DNA from: Bog-159 sp963709155
Lineage (GTDB): Bacteria > Acidobacteriota > Terriglobia > Bryobacterales > Bryobacteraceae
Assembly (NCBI GenBank): GCA_963709155.1
Contig: CAVPVD010000002.1
Span: 124,001-188,000 of the forward strand
Length of the DNA stretch: 64,000 bases
Direction: 5' to 3'
The notes under the pieces are model-generated. The model searched no databases, was not told the origin of the DNA, and was given only the letters and a program-made list of their open reading frames with translations. This document shows positions 24,902 to 32,511 of this stretch, in pieces; position 1 is the first letter of the stretch; each line of letters opens with the position of its first letter. The position numbers and the translations under genes are program-made.

Positions 24902-26079
24902 TGTCCGGCCGGTCCGTTACGATCTCCAGGCGAGCCGTACTGCGCGGCGGCGCGATTGCCCCGGCCATCCTGCGCGGACGCTTTCCACTGTTCGCGCATC
25001 CGGAAGCCGAATACTCCGCGCGCGCGGTTCGCCTGATGGAAGAGACGCCGGTCGTGGATCTCTTGAACCAGTTCCGCTTTCCGGATTACTCCGAAAAACC
25101 GCCCAAAATAGAGCGGTGGATGCGTCAGCCCGGCACCTTCACCGCCGCCGACGCCGCCATCTACCAGGCTTCCGGTATTAACGCCTTCGCGCTGGGGGAT
25201 TCCGCCGCCGACTATCCGGACGGCCTGCGCTTCTTCGCCGAATGGAACGGCTTTCTCGCCGCGTATCCCGACTGGCTCCTGCGTATCGGGAACGCGGCCG
25301 ATATCGAACGCGCGCACCGCGCCCGCAAGACCGGCGTCATGCTGACCATGCAGAACTCCACTCATTTCCGCGAACCCGGCGATGTGGATACGTTCTTCAG
25401 CCTGGGCCAGCGCATCTCGCAACTGACCTACAACTTCAACAACCGCATCGGCAGCGGATTTCTGGAGCAGCGCGATGGCGGCCTTTCGATCTTCGGCCTG
25501 TCGATCATGAAGCGCATGGAAGCCCTGGGCATGGCAGTGGATGCGTCGCACTGCGGCGACCAGACCACGCTCGACGCGCTCGAAGCCGCCACCCGGCCGG
25601 TGATCTTCACGCACGCCAATTGCCGCGCGTTGATCCCTGGGCACCTGCGCGCGAAGACCGACGAAGCCATCCGCAAGATGGCCAAGACGGGCGGTGTGAT
25701 GGGCATCAGTTTCATTCGCTTCATGGTGCGCGACCGCGAGCCGGTGACCGTCGAGCACGTCCTCGATCATTTCGACTACGTACGGAAGCTGGTTGGCGTA
25801 GAGCATCTCGCCGTGGGCAGCGACCTGGATGTAGTCGGCAATGCCAACCCGATAGGTGGCGGGTTCCAGCCCTCGGGTCAGCCGAATTTCGCGCGATACG
25901 GATTCCACACGGGTCCCGGCGGGCAAGTCGCGGTGGATGGCCTGGCGCATCCCAAGCGGCTGTTTGACTTGACCGATGGCCTGATCCGCCGCGGCTACAA
26001 CGATCGGGACATCCGGCTGATCCTGGGCAGCAACGCGGTGCGCGTGCTGGGCGCGATCTGGTCAACCAAAGCAGCTTGA
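24901..26079 (+). CDS. Membrane dipeptidase-like protein (M19), Tat-exported
   Basis: 392 residues from GTG 24901. The N-terminus 'VTISRRAVLRGGAIAPAIL' has twin arginines and a hydrophobic stretch, as in Tat signals. The M19 fold follows: 'PVVDLLNQF' at the place of the first metal site (the usual DGHND pattern is changed to DLLNQF, a notable difference), 'VDASHCGDQTTLDAL', 'PVIFTHANCRALIPG' and 'AVGSDLDVVGN'. Renal-dipeptidase relatives cleave dipeptides with zinc. Loss of the first metal-binding His/Asp pair may mean a changed metal site or activity. Coupled to acnA. Confidence 0.82.
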   Translation: MSGRSVTISRRAVLRGGAIAPAILRGRFPLFAHPEAEYSARAVRLMEETPVVDLLNQFRFPDYSEKPPKIERWMRQPGTFTAADAAIYQASGINAFALGDSAADYPDGLRFFAEWNGFLAAYPDWLLRIGNAADIERAHRARKTGVMLTMQNSTHFREPGDVDTFFSLGQRISQLTYNFNNRIGSGFLEQRDGGLSIFGLSIMKRMEALGMAVDASHCGDQTTLDALEAATRPVIFTHANCRALIPGHLRAKTDEAIRKMAKTGGVMGISFIRFMVRDREPVTVEHVLDHFDYVRKLVGVEHLAVGSDLDVVGNANPIGGGFQPSGQPNFARYGFHTGPGGQVAVDGLAHPKRLFDLTDGLIRRGYNDRDIRLILGSNAVRVLGAIWSTKAA

Positions 26080-26083
26080 ACCA

Positions 26084-27895
26084 TCAGAAGGTGAAACGGC
26101 CGCCGACTACCGGAGCCAGGTTGTTGTTGTAGTTATAAGGAACGCCCGGGCCATGCGGAATGGCGATGGCCAGGCCGCCGCTGACCCAGGAATACGCAAT
26201 CCCGGCAAAACCGTCGAAACGCTTGGTGAAGTGATGATCCGTATAGAGCGACACCTCGTTGAGGGTGCCCGCGCAGGAACTGCGAAAACCGGCTTCTGCC
26301 GAACAGGTGGACGGGATACGGAAGTCGTTCTGCAGTTGATGATACCAGGACAAAGTGATGTCGGTTTTGCTGTCGATAGCGTATTTCACGCCGGTCCACC
26401 AGATCTGCACGATCTTGGGTGAATCCAGATTGTCGTCTTCGACGCCGCTCATGATATAACCGCCCTGATCCAACGCCCCAACGCCCAACGGATGCGACGG
26501 GTTAGTCTGCCGGATGTGTTCGTAGCCGCCGAAGAACTTGAACGAGTCCCACGTATACTTGGCCGCGGCCATAATGGCGCTGTTGTCGGTCACGATGCCG
26601 TATACGGTGTTAGTCGTTCCGATCAGGTTGGCCCCGTTGATGGGGTTTGTATTGATGCTGTTGAGGGTCGATTGATAGGGCTGCGACGGGCTCTGCGGCC
26701 CCAATAACGGGTTCAATACGCTGATCGCCTGGTTGTAATGCTGGTAGACGACGTCTGCGGAAAACTTGCCGTATTCTGCCCCAAAGTCGAATCCATAGGC
26801 GGTGTTGTGCGGCGCTTCCGGCGCACACGTGGCCGCGGTCCAGGCTGAGGACGTTGAGTAGCAGCCGCCGGAACCGTCGGCGAACTTATACATCGCGCCG
26901 AAATGGACCGGGCCATGCGCGATGCGATACTTCATGGCGTCGTCCCAACGGCTGTCCTCGGTGTCGCCGCCGCCGGCCATCGTGCCGTTATACCCGATGT
27001 ACGAAAAGGCATAGCTGCCGCCGGCCGGATCGTAAGCCAGCATCGCATCGGTTCCGAGAGCGCGCTGGCGGCCGAAGGTCAGCGTGCCGAAATCCGTGGA
27101 CGATATGCCGCCATAAAATTCGTCATTGAAAGGTTGGCCCGCGCGCGCGCCGTCGATGGCGATCGAATAGCTGCTTCTTGGAAGGCCGTTGTTGGCGGTG
27201 TCGGTGGCTGACGCGTTGGCAAGTTGGCCGGACTGCGGATTGATGCCGGTTGAAGCGTTGAACACCACGAACCAGCCAGGCAGAAACTCTTCCCTGCCCC
27301 GGATGCCCAGACCCGTCTGCGACAGGTTGTTCGGTGCGATAAGGAATCGATGTTGATAGCCGTTTCGGTTCACCAGGGACTCGCCTTCGTAGTTCACGGC
27401 GTTTTCCGGTAAGCCGTGGCTAACCCAGCCGACGCCGACATCATAGGTGCCGTACAGCGTGATGCCGTGCCAGGTCAGCGTGCAATCCGTGGTGGCGAAC
27501 TCGTGGCCGCTGGCGCAGGCGTCTGGGCTGCTTTTCCGCATCTTTATGTCGACCGTAGCGTTCTGCCCAACCGCCAGGCTGATTCCCGTGCGCGTTTCAT
27601 CGGCGAACCCTTGTTTTGCCGCGCGAATGTCGAAGCGCCCCGGCGGAAGACCGGACGCTTGATAGTGCCCCCCGCCATCAGTTGGGATCGTGCGCGCCGC
27701 ACCGGTGCCGGTGTTCTTGAGGGTCACCGCAACCCCGGGAAGGGCTGCGCCGGTTGCGTCCGTCACCAGGCCGGAAACGGCCGCTCCCGTTTGGGCCCAC
27801 GCCGGGAACGCCCCCAGCGCAAGCGACAAAGGCAGCCAGAAGAGTTGGCAGAACCGCGAGCGGTCACAGCCCCAATGTAGCGTGCGAGAGATCAT
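26084..27895 (-). CDS. Outer-membrane porin with N-terminal carboxypeptidase-regulatory domain
   Basis: 603 residues from ATG 27895. A signal peptide ends 'ALGAFPAWAQ'. A CarboxypepD_reg-like beta-sandwich follows (about 45-125: 'AVSGLVTDATGAALPGVAVT', 'GHYQASGLPPGRFDIRAAK'). The rest is a Gram-negative porin-type barrel: 'LTWHGITLYGTYDVGVGWVS', 'GLGIRGREEF', 'FGTLTFGRQ', 'DDAMKYRI', ending in Phe ('GGRFTF'), as outer-membrane barrels do. In acidobacteria the regulatory domain is commonly joined to TonB-dependent barrels; joining it to a porin-like barrel is less usual. The open frame upstream runs through the R3 repeat and is not used. Confidence 0.8.
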   Translation of the reverse strand: MISRTLHWGCDRSRFCQLFWLPLSLALGAFPAWAQTGAAVSGLVTDATGAALPGVAVTLKNTGTGAARTIPTDGGGHYQASGLPPGRFDIRAAKQGFADETRTGISLAVGQNATVDIKMRKSSPDACASGHEFATTDCTLTWHGITLYGTYDVGVGWVSHGLPENAVNYEGESLVNRNGYQHRFLIAPNNLSQTGLGIRGREEFLPGWFVVFNASTGINPQSGQLANASATDTANNGLPRSSYSIAIDGARAGQPFNDEFYGGISSTDFGTLTFGRQRALGTDAMLAYDPAGGSYAFSYIGYNGTMAGGGDTEDSRWDDAMKYRIAHGPVHFGAMYKFADGSGGCYSTSSAWTAATCAPEAPHNTAYGFDFGAEYGKFSADVVYQHYNQAISVLNPLLGPQSPSQPYQSTLNSINTNPINGANLIGTTNTVYGIVTDNSAIMAAAKYTWDSFKFFGGYEHIRQTNPSHPLGVGALDQGGYIMSGVEDDNLDSPKIVQIWWTGVKYAIDSKTDITLSWYHQLQNDFRIPSTCSAEAGFRSSCAGTLNEVSLYTDHHFTKRFDGFAGIAYSWVSGGLAIAIPHGPGVPYNYNNNLAPVVGGRFTF

Positions 27896-27914
27896 GGCAA
27901 GTTGTCCTTTTTGG

Positions 27915-27980
27915 AGGGCGGCCAATCTTGGCCGCAGCCGCCTTTTAGGCGGCCAAAGCCGGCTGAAAGCCGGCTTTGCG
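27915..27980. repeat. Hairpin repeat module R3
   Basis: Three consecutive hairpins: GGCGGCCAATCTTGGCCGC, GCCGCCTTTTAGGCGGC and AAAGCCGGCTGAAAGCCGGCTTT. The same set is found in the opposite orientation at 58239-58322. Confidence 0.85.
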
Positions 27981-28072
27981 TGTCTTGTTAACCGGAACGT
28001 GTACCGATTTAAAGACAATACCACAGCCGGGTGTGTCATGTGGACACTCAGACGGCACAACCAGAATGAGGT

Positions 28073-30805
28073 CTACTCGTGGCGCAAGGCAGCCATCGGG
28101 TCGATGCGGGAAGCGCGGCGCGCAGGGGCGTAGCCGGCCAGAATTGCGGCAGCGGCCAACACCAGCACCGACACGGACAGCGCCATCGGGTCGTGGGGTT
28201 TTATGCCGAACAGGAACGAGGCCACGAAATGCGTCAGGCTGTACGCCACCGCCAGCCCAACGCCGAGGCCTACCGCGGTCAAAATGACGATTTCGCGCAG
28301 TACCATCCAAACGATGCGACGGCTTTCCGCGCCGAGAGCCATCCGGATTCCGATCTCGCCGGTGCGGCGCGCGACGGAATAGGCCACATTGCCGTAGAGG
28401 CCAATGCCGGCGATGAGCAGCGCGAGCGCGGCGAAGCAGCCGCATAGCCCGGCAAAGGTGCGCTCCTGGCTGATGGTCTGATCGATCACGCGCGATTGCG
28501 TGCTGACGTCGGAAACGGGTACGGCGGGGCTGGCCTGGTGTACGATCTGCCGGACGGCGCCCACCAGAGCCAGCGGATCGCCGCTGACACGCACTTCGAA
28601 TACCACCCCGTTTAGACCGTCGATATCCTGGGTGTAAGGCACGTAGGCAACCGTCGGCGTTTCCGTCTCTCTGACGGAGTTGTACAGGCTGTCCTTGGCT
28701 ACTCCGACGATTTCGATATCCGCTGGGTTAGCGGCGTCGCCAATTCCGACATGGCGCCCGATGGGACTCTCACCGGGGAAGTACTTCTTTGCAAACTTCT
28801 CGTTGACCACAGCGACACGCGGAGATTCCAGATCGCGCGGCTCGATATCGCGGCCCAGCAGAATCGGGATTTGCATCGTGGTGAGGAAGGATTGATCGAC
28901 CTGTGCCTCGGCCGTCGATAGTTTCTCCTCGGTCTTCTGCAAGCCTGGAATGCTGAGAGAGGATTCGCTCCAGTAATAGGCAGCCAATGGAAACCTTGAG
29001 AAAGTGACGTTGCGCACTCCCGGGATGTTGCGGAAGCGTTCGCGCAAACCGGCATAGAAATGCGCGAGCGCGACGCCTTTGTATCCGGCCGGCCTGGCGT
29101 TCAGGTTGAAGAGCAGCACATTCTCGCGGTTGAAGCCTAGTTGGACGGAGTGGAGGTTGGCGAGCGTATGCACGAATAAGCCCGCCGCTACCACCAGCAA
29201 CAAGGAGACGGCGATTTGCGAGACCACCAAAACGTGGCTCAAGCCGATGCGAATTCCGGAATGCCACAGCCGTCCGCGTGGCGCGCTGGCGCGAGCCTCT
29301 TTCAAGGCTGGAGTGAGATCGAGGCGGGTGCCCTGCAGGGCGGGCGCCAGGCCGAACAGCAGCCCGCAGACTGCCGCGAGTACGAACGTGAAGCCCAGTA
29401 CCGGCCAGTCGAGCGCGGCGTGCAGCGTAAACTTGTCGCGTCCGTTGGCCAGCAGCCAGGTGATGAAGCGGATCGCCCAGACCGCCATCACCAGCCCCAC
29501 TGCCCCGCCCATGAAGGACAGCAGCAGGCTCTCCGTGAGCAACTGCCGCACCACCCGGAAGCGGCCCGCGCCGAGGCTCAATCGAACGGCGATCTCGCGG
29601 CGCCGCCCGGCCGCGCGCGCCAGGAGCAGGTTGGCGATGTTCGCGCACGCGATGACCAGGATGAGGCCGACCAGGGCCATGAGCACGTAGACAGGCTTTG
29701 CATACTGGTGGCGCAGGGAGTCCAGGCCGGAGGCGCCCTCCTCCAGCCACAGCACCGGCATGTCAACTCTTTGTTTTGCCGTGGTGGCAGTGCCGATGAC
29801 GAACTCGCGAAATTGGCCCGCCAACCGCGCCTGGGCCTGCCCCATGCTGACGCCGGGGCGCAATCGGCCCATCATTTCGACCCAATAGAATCTCTTGTCG
29901 AGGAACCTTTTCCGATACTCGTCCGGCTTCGGCGCGAGCCATGGACCGGCATGCAGCGGAATCATTAACTCGGGCGCGAATCCTGGGTTGACGCCGAAAA
30001 AATCAGGGGGTAAGACTCCGGCGATAACAAACGGCGTACCGTCGATCAGGACCGACTGCCCCACGGCGGACGGATTGGATGCAAAGCGGCGTTTCCAGTA
30101 CGTGTGGCTGATGACGGCCACCGGCGCAGCGCCAAAGCGATCGTCATCCTCCAGGATCAGGCGGCCGGCGGCGGGATTGACGCCAAGGCCGGTGAAGAAG
30201 CCGCCGGACACCAATTCGGCATCCAGTATTTCGGCCTGGCCCTCGACGACGACGTTGTGTCTTCCGCCCCAGGCATATGCGAACAGGTTTGTGAAGACGT
30301 CGCTATCGGCGCGAAATAGATCGAAGGCTGCATAGGGATAGTTGGGGCTGTGGATGCCATAGCGCGCATCCTTGCGGCGGGTGCCGCTCATGCCTGCGAT
30401 CACCGCCGGCTGATTCTTGGCCTGCCAGTGGATGACCGTCAGTTGTTCGGGATGCTGCACTGGCAGCGCGCGCAGCAGGATCGCGTCCATGAAGCTGTAG
30501 ATGGCGGTGTTCGCGCCGATACCCAGCGCCAGCGAAAGTACCGCCATGGCGGTGAACAGCCGATTCGCCGCCATCATCCGTAGGGCATAGCGAATATCCT
30601 GGGCAAGTTGTTCGGCGAAGTTCCAGGTCCACATGGCGCGGCTTTCCTCCTTCAACAAAGTCAGATTTCCAAACTCGCGGCTGATGTCCGGACTGCCTCG
30701 CTCCGCGCGCTGCATGGCAAGATGATGGCGCATCTCTTCTTCCAGATCCCGCTCGAACTGGTTCGCGTGAAGCATAAAACGAAGTCTGCGTAAAAGTTCC
30801 CGCAT
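28073..30805 (-). CDS. ADOP-family ABC transporter permease (MacB/FtsX-like)
   Basis: 910 residues. A short N-terminal segment 'FERDLEEEMRHHLAMQRAERG' is typical of the acidobacterial duplicated orphan permeases. Then come a first membrane helix ('TAMAVLSLALGIGANTAIYS'), a large periplasmic MacB_PCD domain, and an FtsX block ('LVGLILVIACANIANLLLAR'). A second such half follows, ending 'ILAGYAPARRASRIDPMAALRHE'. The two halves and eight helices fit the family. No ATPase gene is adjacent, as usual for ADOP. It lies 7 bp after a PadR gene, the normal pairing. Substrate unknown. Confidence 0.93.
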   Translation of the reverse strand: MRELLRRLRFMLHANQFERDLEEEMRHHLAMQRAERGSPDISREFGNLTLLKEESRAMWTWNFAEQLAQDIRYALRMMAANRLFTAMAVLSLALGIGANTAIYSFMDAILLRALPVQHPEQLTVIHWQAKNQPAVIAGMSGTRRKDARYGIHSPNYPYAAFDLFRADSDVFTNLFAYAWGGRHNVVVEGQAEILDAELVSGGFFTGLGVNPAAGRLILEDDDRFGAAPVAVISHTYWKRRFASNPSAVGQSVLIDGTPFVIAGVLPPDFFGVNPGFAPELMIPLHAGPWLAPKPDEYRKRFLDKRFYWVEMMGRLRPGVSMGQAQARLAGQFREFVIGTATTAKQRVDMPVLWLEEGASGLDSLRHQYAKPVYVLMALVGLILVIACANIANLLLARAAGRRREIAVRLSLGAGRFRVVRQLLTESLLLSFMGGAVGLVMAVWAIRFITWLLANGRDKFTLHAALDWPVLGFTFVLAAVCGLLFGLAPALQGTRLDLTPALKEARASAPRGRLWHSGIRIGLSHVLVVSQIAVSLLLVVAAGLFVHTLANLHSVQLGFNRENVLLFNLNARPAGYKGVALAHFYAGLRERFRNIPGVRNVTFSRFPLAAYYWSESSLSIPGLQKTEEKLSTAEAQVDQSFLTTMQIPILLGRDIEPRDLESPRVAVVNEKFAKKYFPGESPIGRHVGIGDAANPADIEIVGVAKDSLYNSVRETETPTVAYVPYTQDIDGLNGVVFEVRVSGDPLALVGAVRQIVHQASPAVPVSDVSTQSRVIDQTISQERTFAGLCGCFAALALLIAGIGLYGNVAYSVARRTGEIGIRMALGAESRRIVWMVLREIVILTAVGLGVGLAVAYSLTHFVASFLFGIKPHDPMALSVSVLVLAAAAILAGYAPARRASRIDPMAALRHE

Positions 30806-30812
30806 GGCAGTG

Positions 30813-31157
30813 TCAAGCAGGCTCGATCACGCGAATGATCGCGGCCATCACGCTTTCGAATTCCCGGATCTCGTGGGCCAGCCGTTTCCGGCCTTCCGGC
30901 GTCAGCCGGTAGTAGCGTGCCCGCCGGTTGTTTTCGGATTGCTTCCACTCCGCCACCACCCAGCCTTTGATGAGCATGCGCTGCAACGCGGGGTAGAGAG
31001 AGCCTTCTTCGACCTGCAAGACGTCGTTCGAAAGCCGATGGACGTGCTGGGCGATACCGTAGCCATGCATCGGCCCCAGTCGTGCAAGCGATTTGAGGAT
31101 CAGCATGTACAAGGTGCCGGGCGGGATCTCCGGCCTCTTTTTTGCTTCCATAGTCAC
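30813..31157 (-). CDS. PadR-family regulator of the ADOP permease gene
   Basis: 114 residues from GTG 31157, or 112 from ATG 31151 (MEAKKRPEIPPG). The winged helix is clear: 'GTLYMLILKSLARLGPMHGY', 'QVEEGSLYPALQRMLIKGWV' and 'YRLTPEGRKRLAHEI'. It heads a two-gene operon with the ADOP permease. Two tandem 13-bp palindromes (31150-31178) lie over the start region, so it most likely represses itself and the permease. A possible -10 box (TATCAT, minus strand 31168-31163) is 5 bp from the GTG, which would make the transcript leaderless. Confidence 0.9.
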   Translation of the reverse strand: MTMEAKKRPEIPPGTLYMLILKSLARLGPMHGYGIAQHVHRLSNDVLQVEEGSLYPALQRMLIKGWVVAEWKQSENNRRARYYRLTPEGRKRLAHEIREFESVMAAIIRVIEPA

Positions 31158-31178
31158 ACTATATGATAGTCAGACTAT
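31150..31178. promoter_or_regulatory. PadR operator: two tandem palindromes at the padR start
   Basis: On the plus strand ATAGTCACACTAT (31150-31162) and ATAGTCAGACTAT (31166-31178), each palindromic and separated by ATG. The first covers the start codons of the PadR gene; the gap and second cover the likely -10 box. PadR dimers are known to bind palindromes of the form ATAGT...ACTAT. Confidence 0.7.
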
Positions 31179-31199
31179 GGGGGGCGATGGCCGGTTAGC

Positions 31200-31222
31200 A
31201 AAAAAAAGCAGCTTTTTTTGAG
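31200..31222. repeat. A/T-run inverted repeat between PadR operator and ADOP relic
   Basis: A run of A followed by GCAGC and a run of T (7-bp arms AAAAAAA/TTTTTTT with matching flanking bases). It could act as an intrinsic terminator stub or be a simple repeat. Confidence 0.35.
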
Positions 31223-31239
31223 ACGCCGGCGCTGCAAGC

Positions 31240-31764
31240 TTCCGGACAGAGTTCCGCGAATCGTTGAAGGAAGGCAGCCGGTCCGGCAGCGGGGCCGCGC
31301 GCCAGCGAGTGCGCGGGCTGCTGATCGGCGCGGGATTGATGCTGCGGAGTTTTGTGATGCTCTAAGCAGGCTGGGGAAAAGGCCACAAACCGCTTGCTTA
31401 CGCGCGCGGCTCAGAAGTGTTGCCCTGTATTTGCAGCGGCTTACCGAGCCGCGACCGTAAGGGAGCGTTCAAGACAGGCCTTTTCCGCAGCCTGCTAGTC
31501 TAGGCAAGGCCGTGGGCGCAGATTCTTCGGCTCATCGCCGGCGAAGGCATGGGCCTGGCGCTCTGCGGCACGGCGGCCGGAATTGCCGGCGCCCTGGCGT
31601 TGACGCGGCTCATGGCCAAGCTTCTATATGGCGTGCCGCCGGTCGATCCGCTGACGTTTGTCGCCGTGCCGTTGTTGCTGGCTACCGTTGCGCTGGCCGC
31701 CTGCCTGGTCCCGGCGTTCCGCGCCGCACGCCTCTCGCCCGTGGCTGCGCTGCGTCAGGAGTAG
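31240..31764 (+). pseudogene. ADOP permease relic in two pieces
   Basis: Piece 1 (31240-31365) reads 'TEFRESLKEGSRSGSGARQR' and 'LLIGAGLMLRSFVML', the junction between the two permease halves, and stops at a TAA supplied by the inserted palindrome. Piece 2 (about 31513-31764) is the C-terminus: 'QILRLIAGEGMGLALCGTA', 'AKLLYGVPPVDPLTFVAVP', 'LVPAFRAARLSPVAALRQE'. Roughly the first 440 and a further 330 residues of a normal permease are missing. Both pieces are in the same frame. The relic is divergent from the intact PadR-ADOP pair. Confidence 0.8.
31362..31503. mobile_element. MITE-like palindromic element inserted in the ADOP relic
   Basis: Terminal inverted repeats AGCAGGCTGGGGAAAAGGCC (31365-31384) and the reverse of 31477-31496 differ at one base. 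Inside, a second imperfect arm pair is built on 'GCTTACGCGCGCGGCTC' and 'GAGCCGCGACCGTAAGGGAGC'. CTA occurs at both flanks as a possible target duplication. About 140 bp, no coding capacity: the form of a non-autonomous element moved by a transposase elsewhere. Related ends occur in several IS families; the exact family is not known to me. Confidence 0.65.
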
Positions 31765-31778
31765 GTAGCTCCGCGGCC

Positions 31779-31825
31779 CGTGGCACACGCTTCAGCGTGC
31801 TGCGGCGGACTTCAGTCCGGCGTCA
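31779..31825 (+). repeat. Hairpin repeat module R1 (variant)
   Basis: Hairpins GCACGCT-type (here ACACGCTTCAGCGTG) and CGGCGGACTTCAGTCCG. Lies between the ADOP relic stop and the TetR gene stop; same variant as at 40109-40153. Confidence 0.85.
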
Positions 31826-31827
31826 CA

Positions 31828-32475
31828 CTAGCGTCGTCTGCCGGCGACCAGCGCGTCGAAAAGTTCGCCCAGAACCTCGGAGGCCCGGCGGGCCGGAAGG
31901 CGCAGCGGATCGTAAGCGTGCTCCAGGCAAAATCCAGCCAGCACAGCTTCCAAGGCGGCCTTCTGCAACTCGTCACAAATTTCTCCGATACCTTCAATTT
32001 TGAATGATGCCCGGATGCGGCGATGGGTGGCGGCCAAGCCGGGCCGGAGTTCCGGGTGCCTTACGGCAAACAGCTTGAATTCCACCATCAGCATGGCCCA
32101 GCCGCGGTCGGCGATGCGCGAAACGAAAAACTCCCGCAAGGCCGCCAGCCGCTCCGCGGGTGAGTGGCAGCGCGCCAGTGCGGCGCCGATCTGCTGGATA
32201 CGCCGTTCCGCTTCCTGCTCAAAAAGCGCAAAGAACAGGTCCTCTTTGGTGCGGAAATGGGCATAGAAGGCCCCGCGAGTATGCCCGGTATCGGCGGCTA
32301 CCTCCTCCAGGCGGGCCGCCTCGAAACCATCGCGCGCGAAGATCCGGCGCGCGGAATTGAGCAATGCCTGGCGGGTTGCCGCCGTGCGTTGCTGGTGCTT
32401 GTTACTGGGCGGCGCTTCGGCTGCCCGGCGGCGAACGACGCTAGCCTGCGCTCGCGCCAGAGTGGGAACGGCCAT
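31828..32475 (-). CDS. TetR/AcrR-family regulator of the divergent efflux operon
   Basis: 215 residues. The N-terminal helix-turn-helix is clear: 'RQALLNSARRIFARDGFEAA' and 'TGHTRGAFYAHFRTKEDLFF'. The C-terminal part is the ligand domain. It is divergent to tolC-emrA-emrB, with 25-35 bp between starts occupied by a perfect 11-bp-arm palindrome. The expected role is ligand-released repression of both itself and the exporter. A TATAAT on its own strand (32489-32484) ends 8 bases before the ATG, so the message has almost no leader. Confidence 0.92.
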   Translation of the reverse strand: MAVPTLARAQASVVRRRAAEAPPSNKHQQRTAATRQALLNSARRIFARDGFEAARLEEVAADTGHTRGAFYAHFRTKEDLFFALFEQEAERRIQQIGAALARCHSPAERLAALREFFVSRIADRGWAMLMVEFKLFAVRHPELRPGLAATHRRIRASFKIEGIGEICDELQKAALEAVLAGFCLEHAYDPLRLPARRASEVLGELFDALVAGRRR

Positions 32476-32483
32476 TTGCTTTT

Positions 32484-32511
32484 ATTATATACATTCATGC
32501 ATGTATATAAT
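32484..32511. promoter_or_regulatory. Shared TetR operator with two divergent -10 boxes
   Basis: Perfect inverted repeat: ATTATATACAT (32484-32494), spacer TCATGC, ATGTATATAAT (32501-32511). Each outer end is a TATAAT -10 box, one for each strand. Bound TetR dimers would cover both promoters. Confidence 0.8.
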
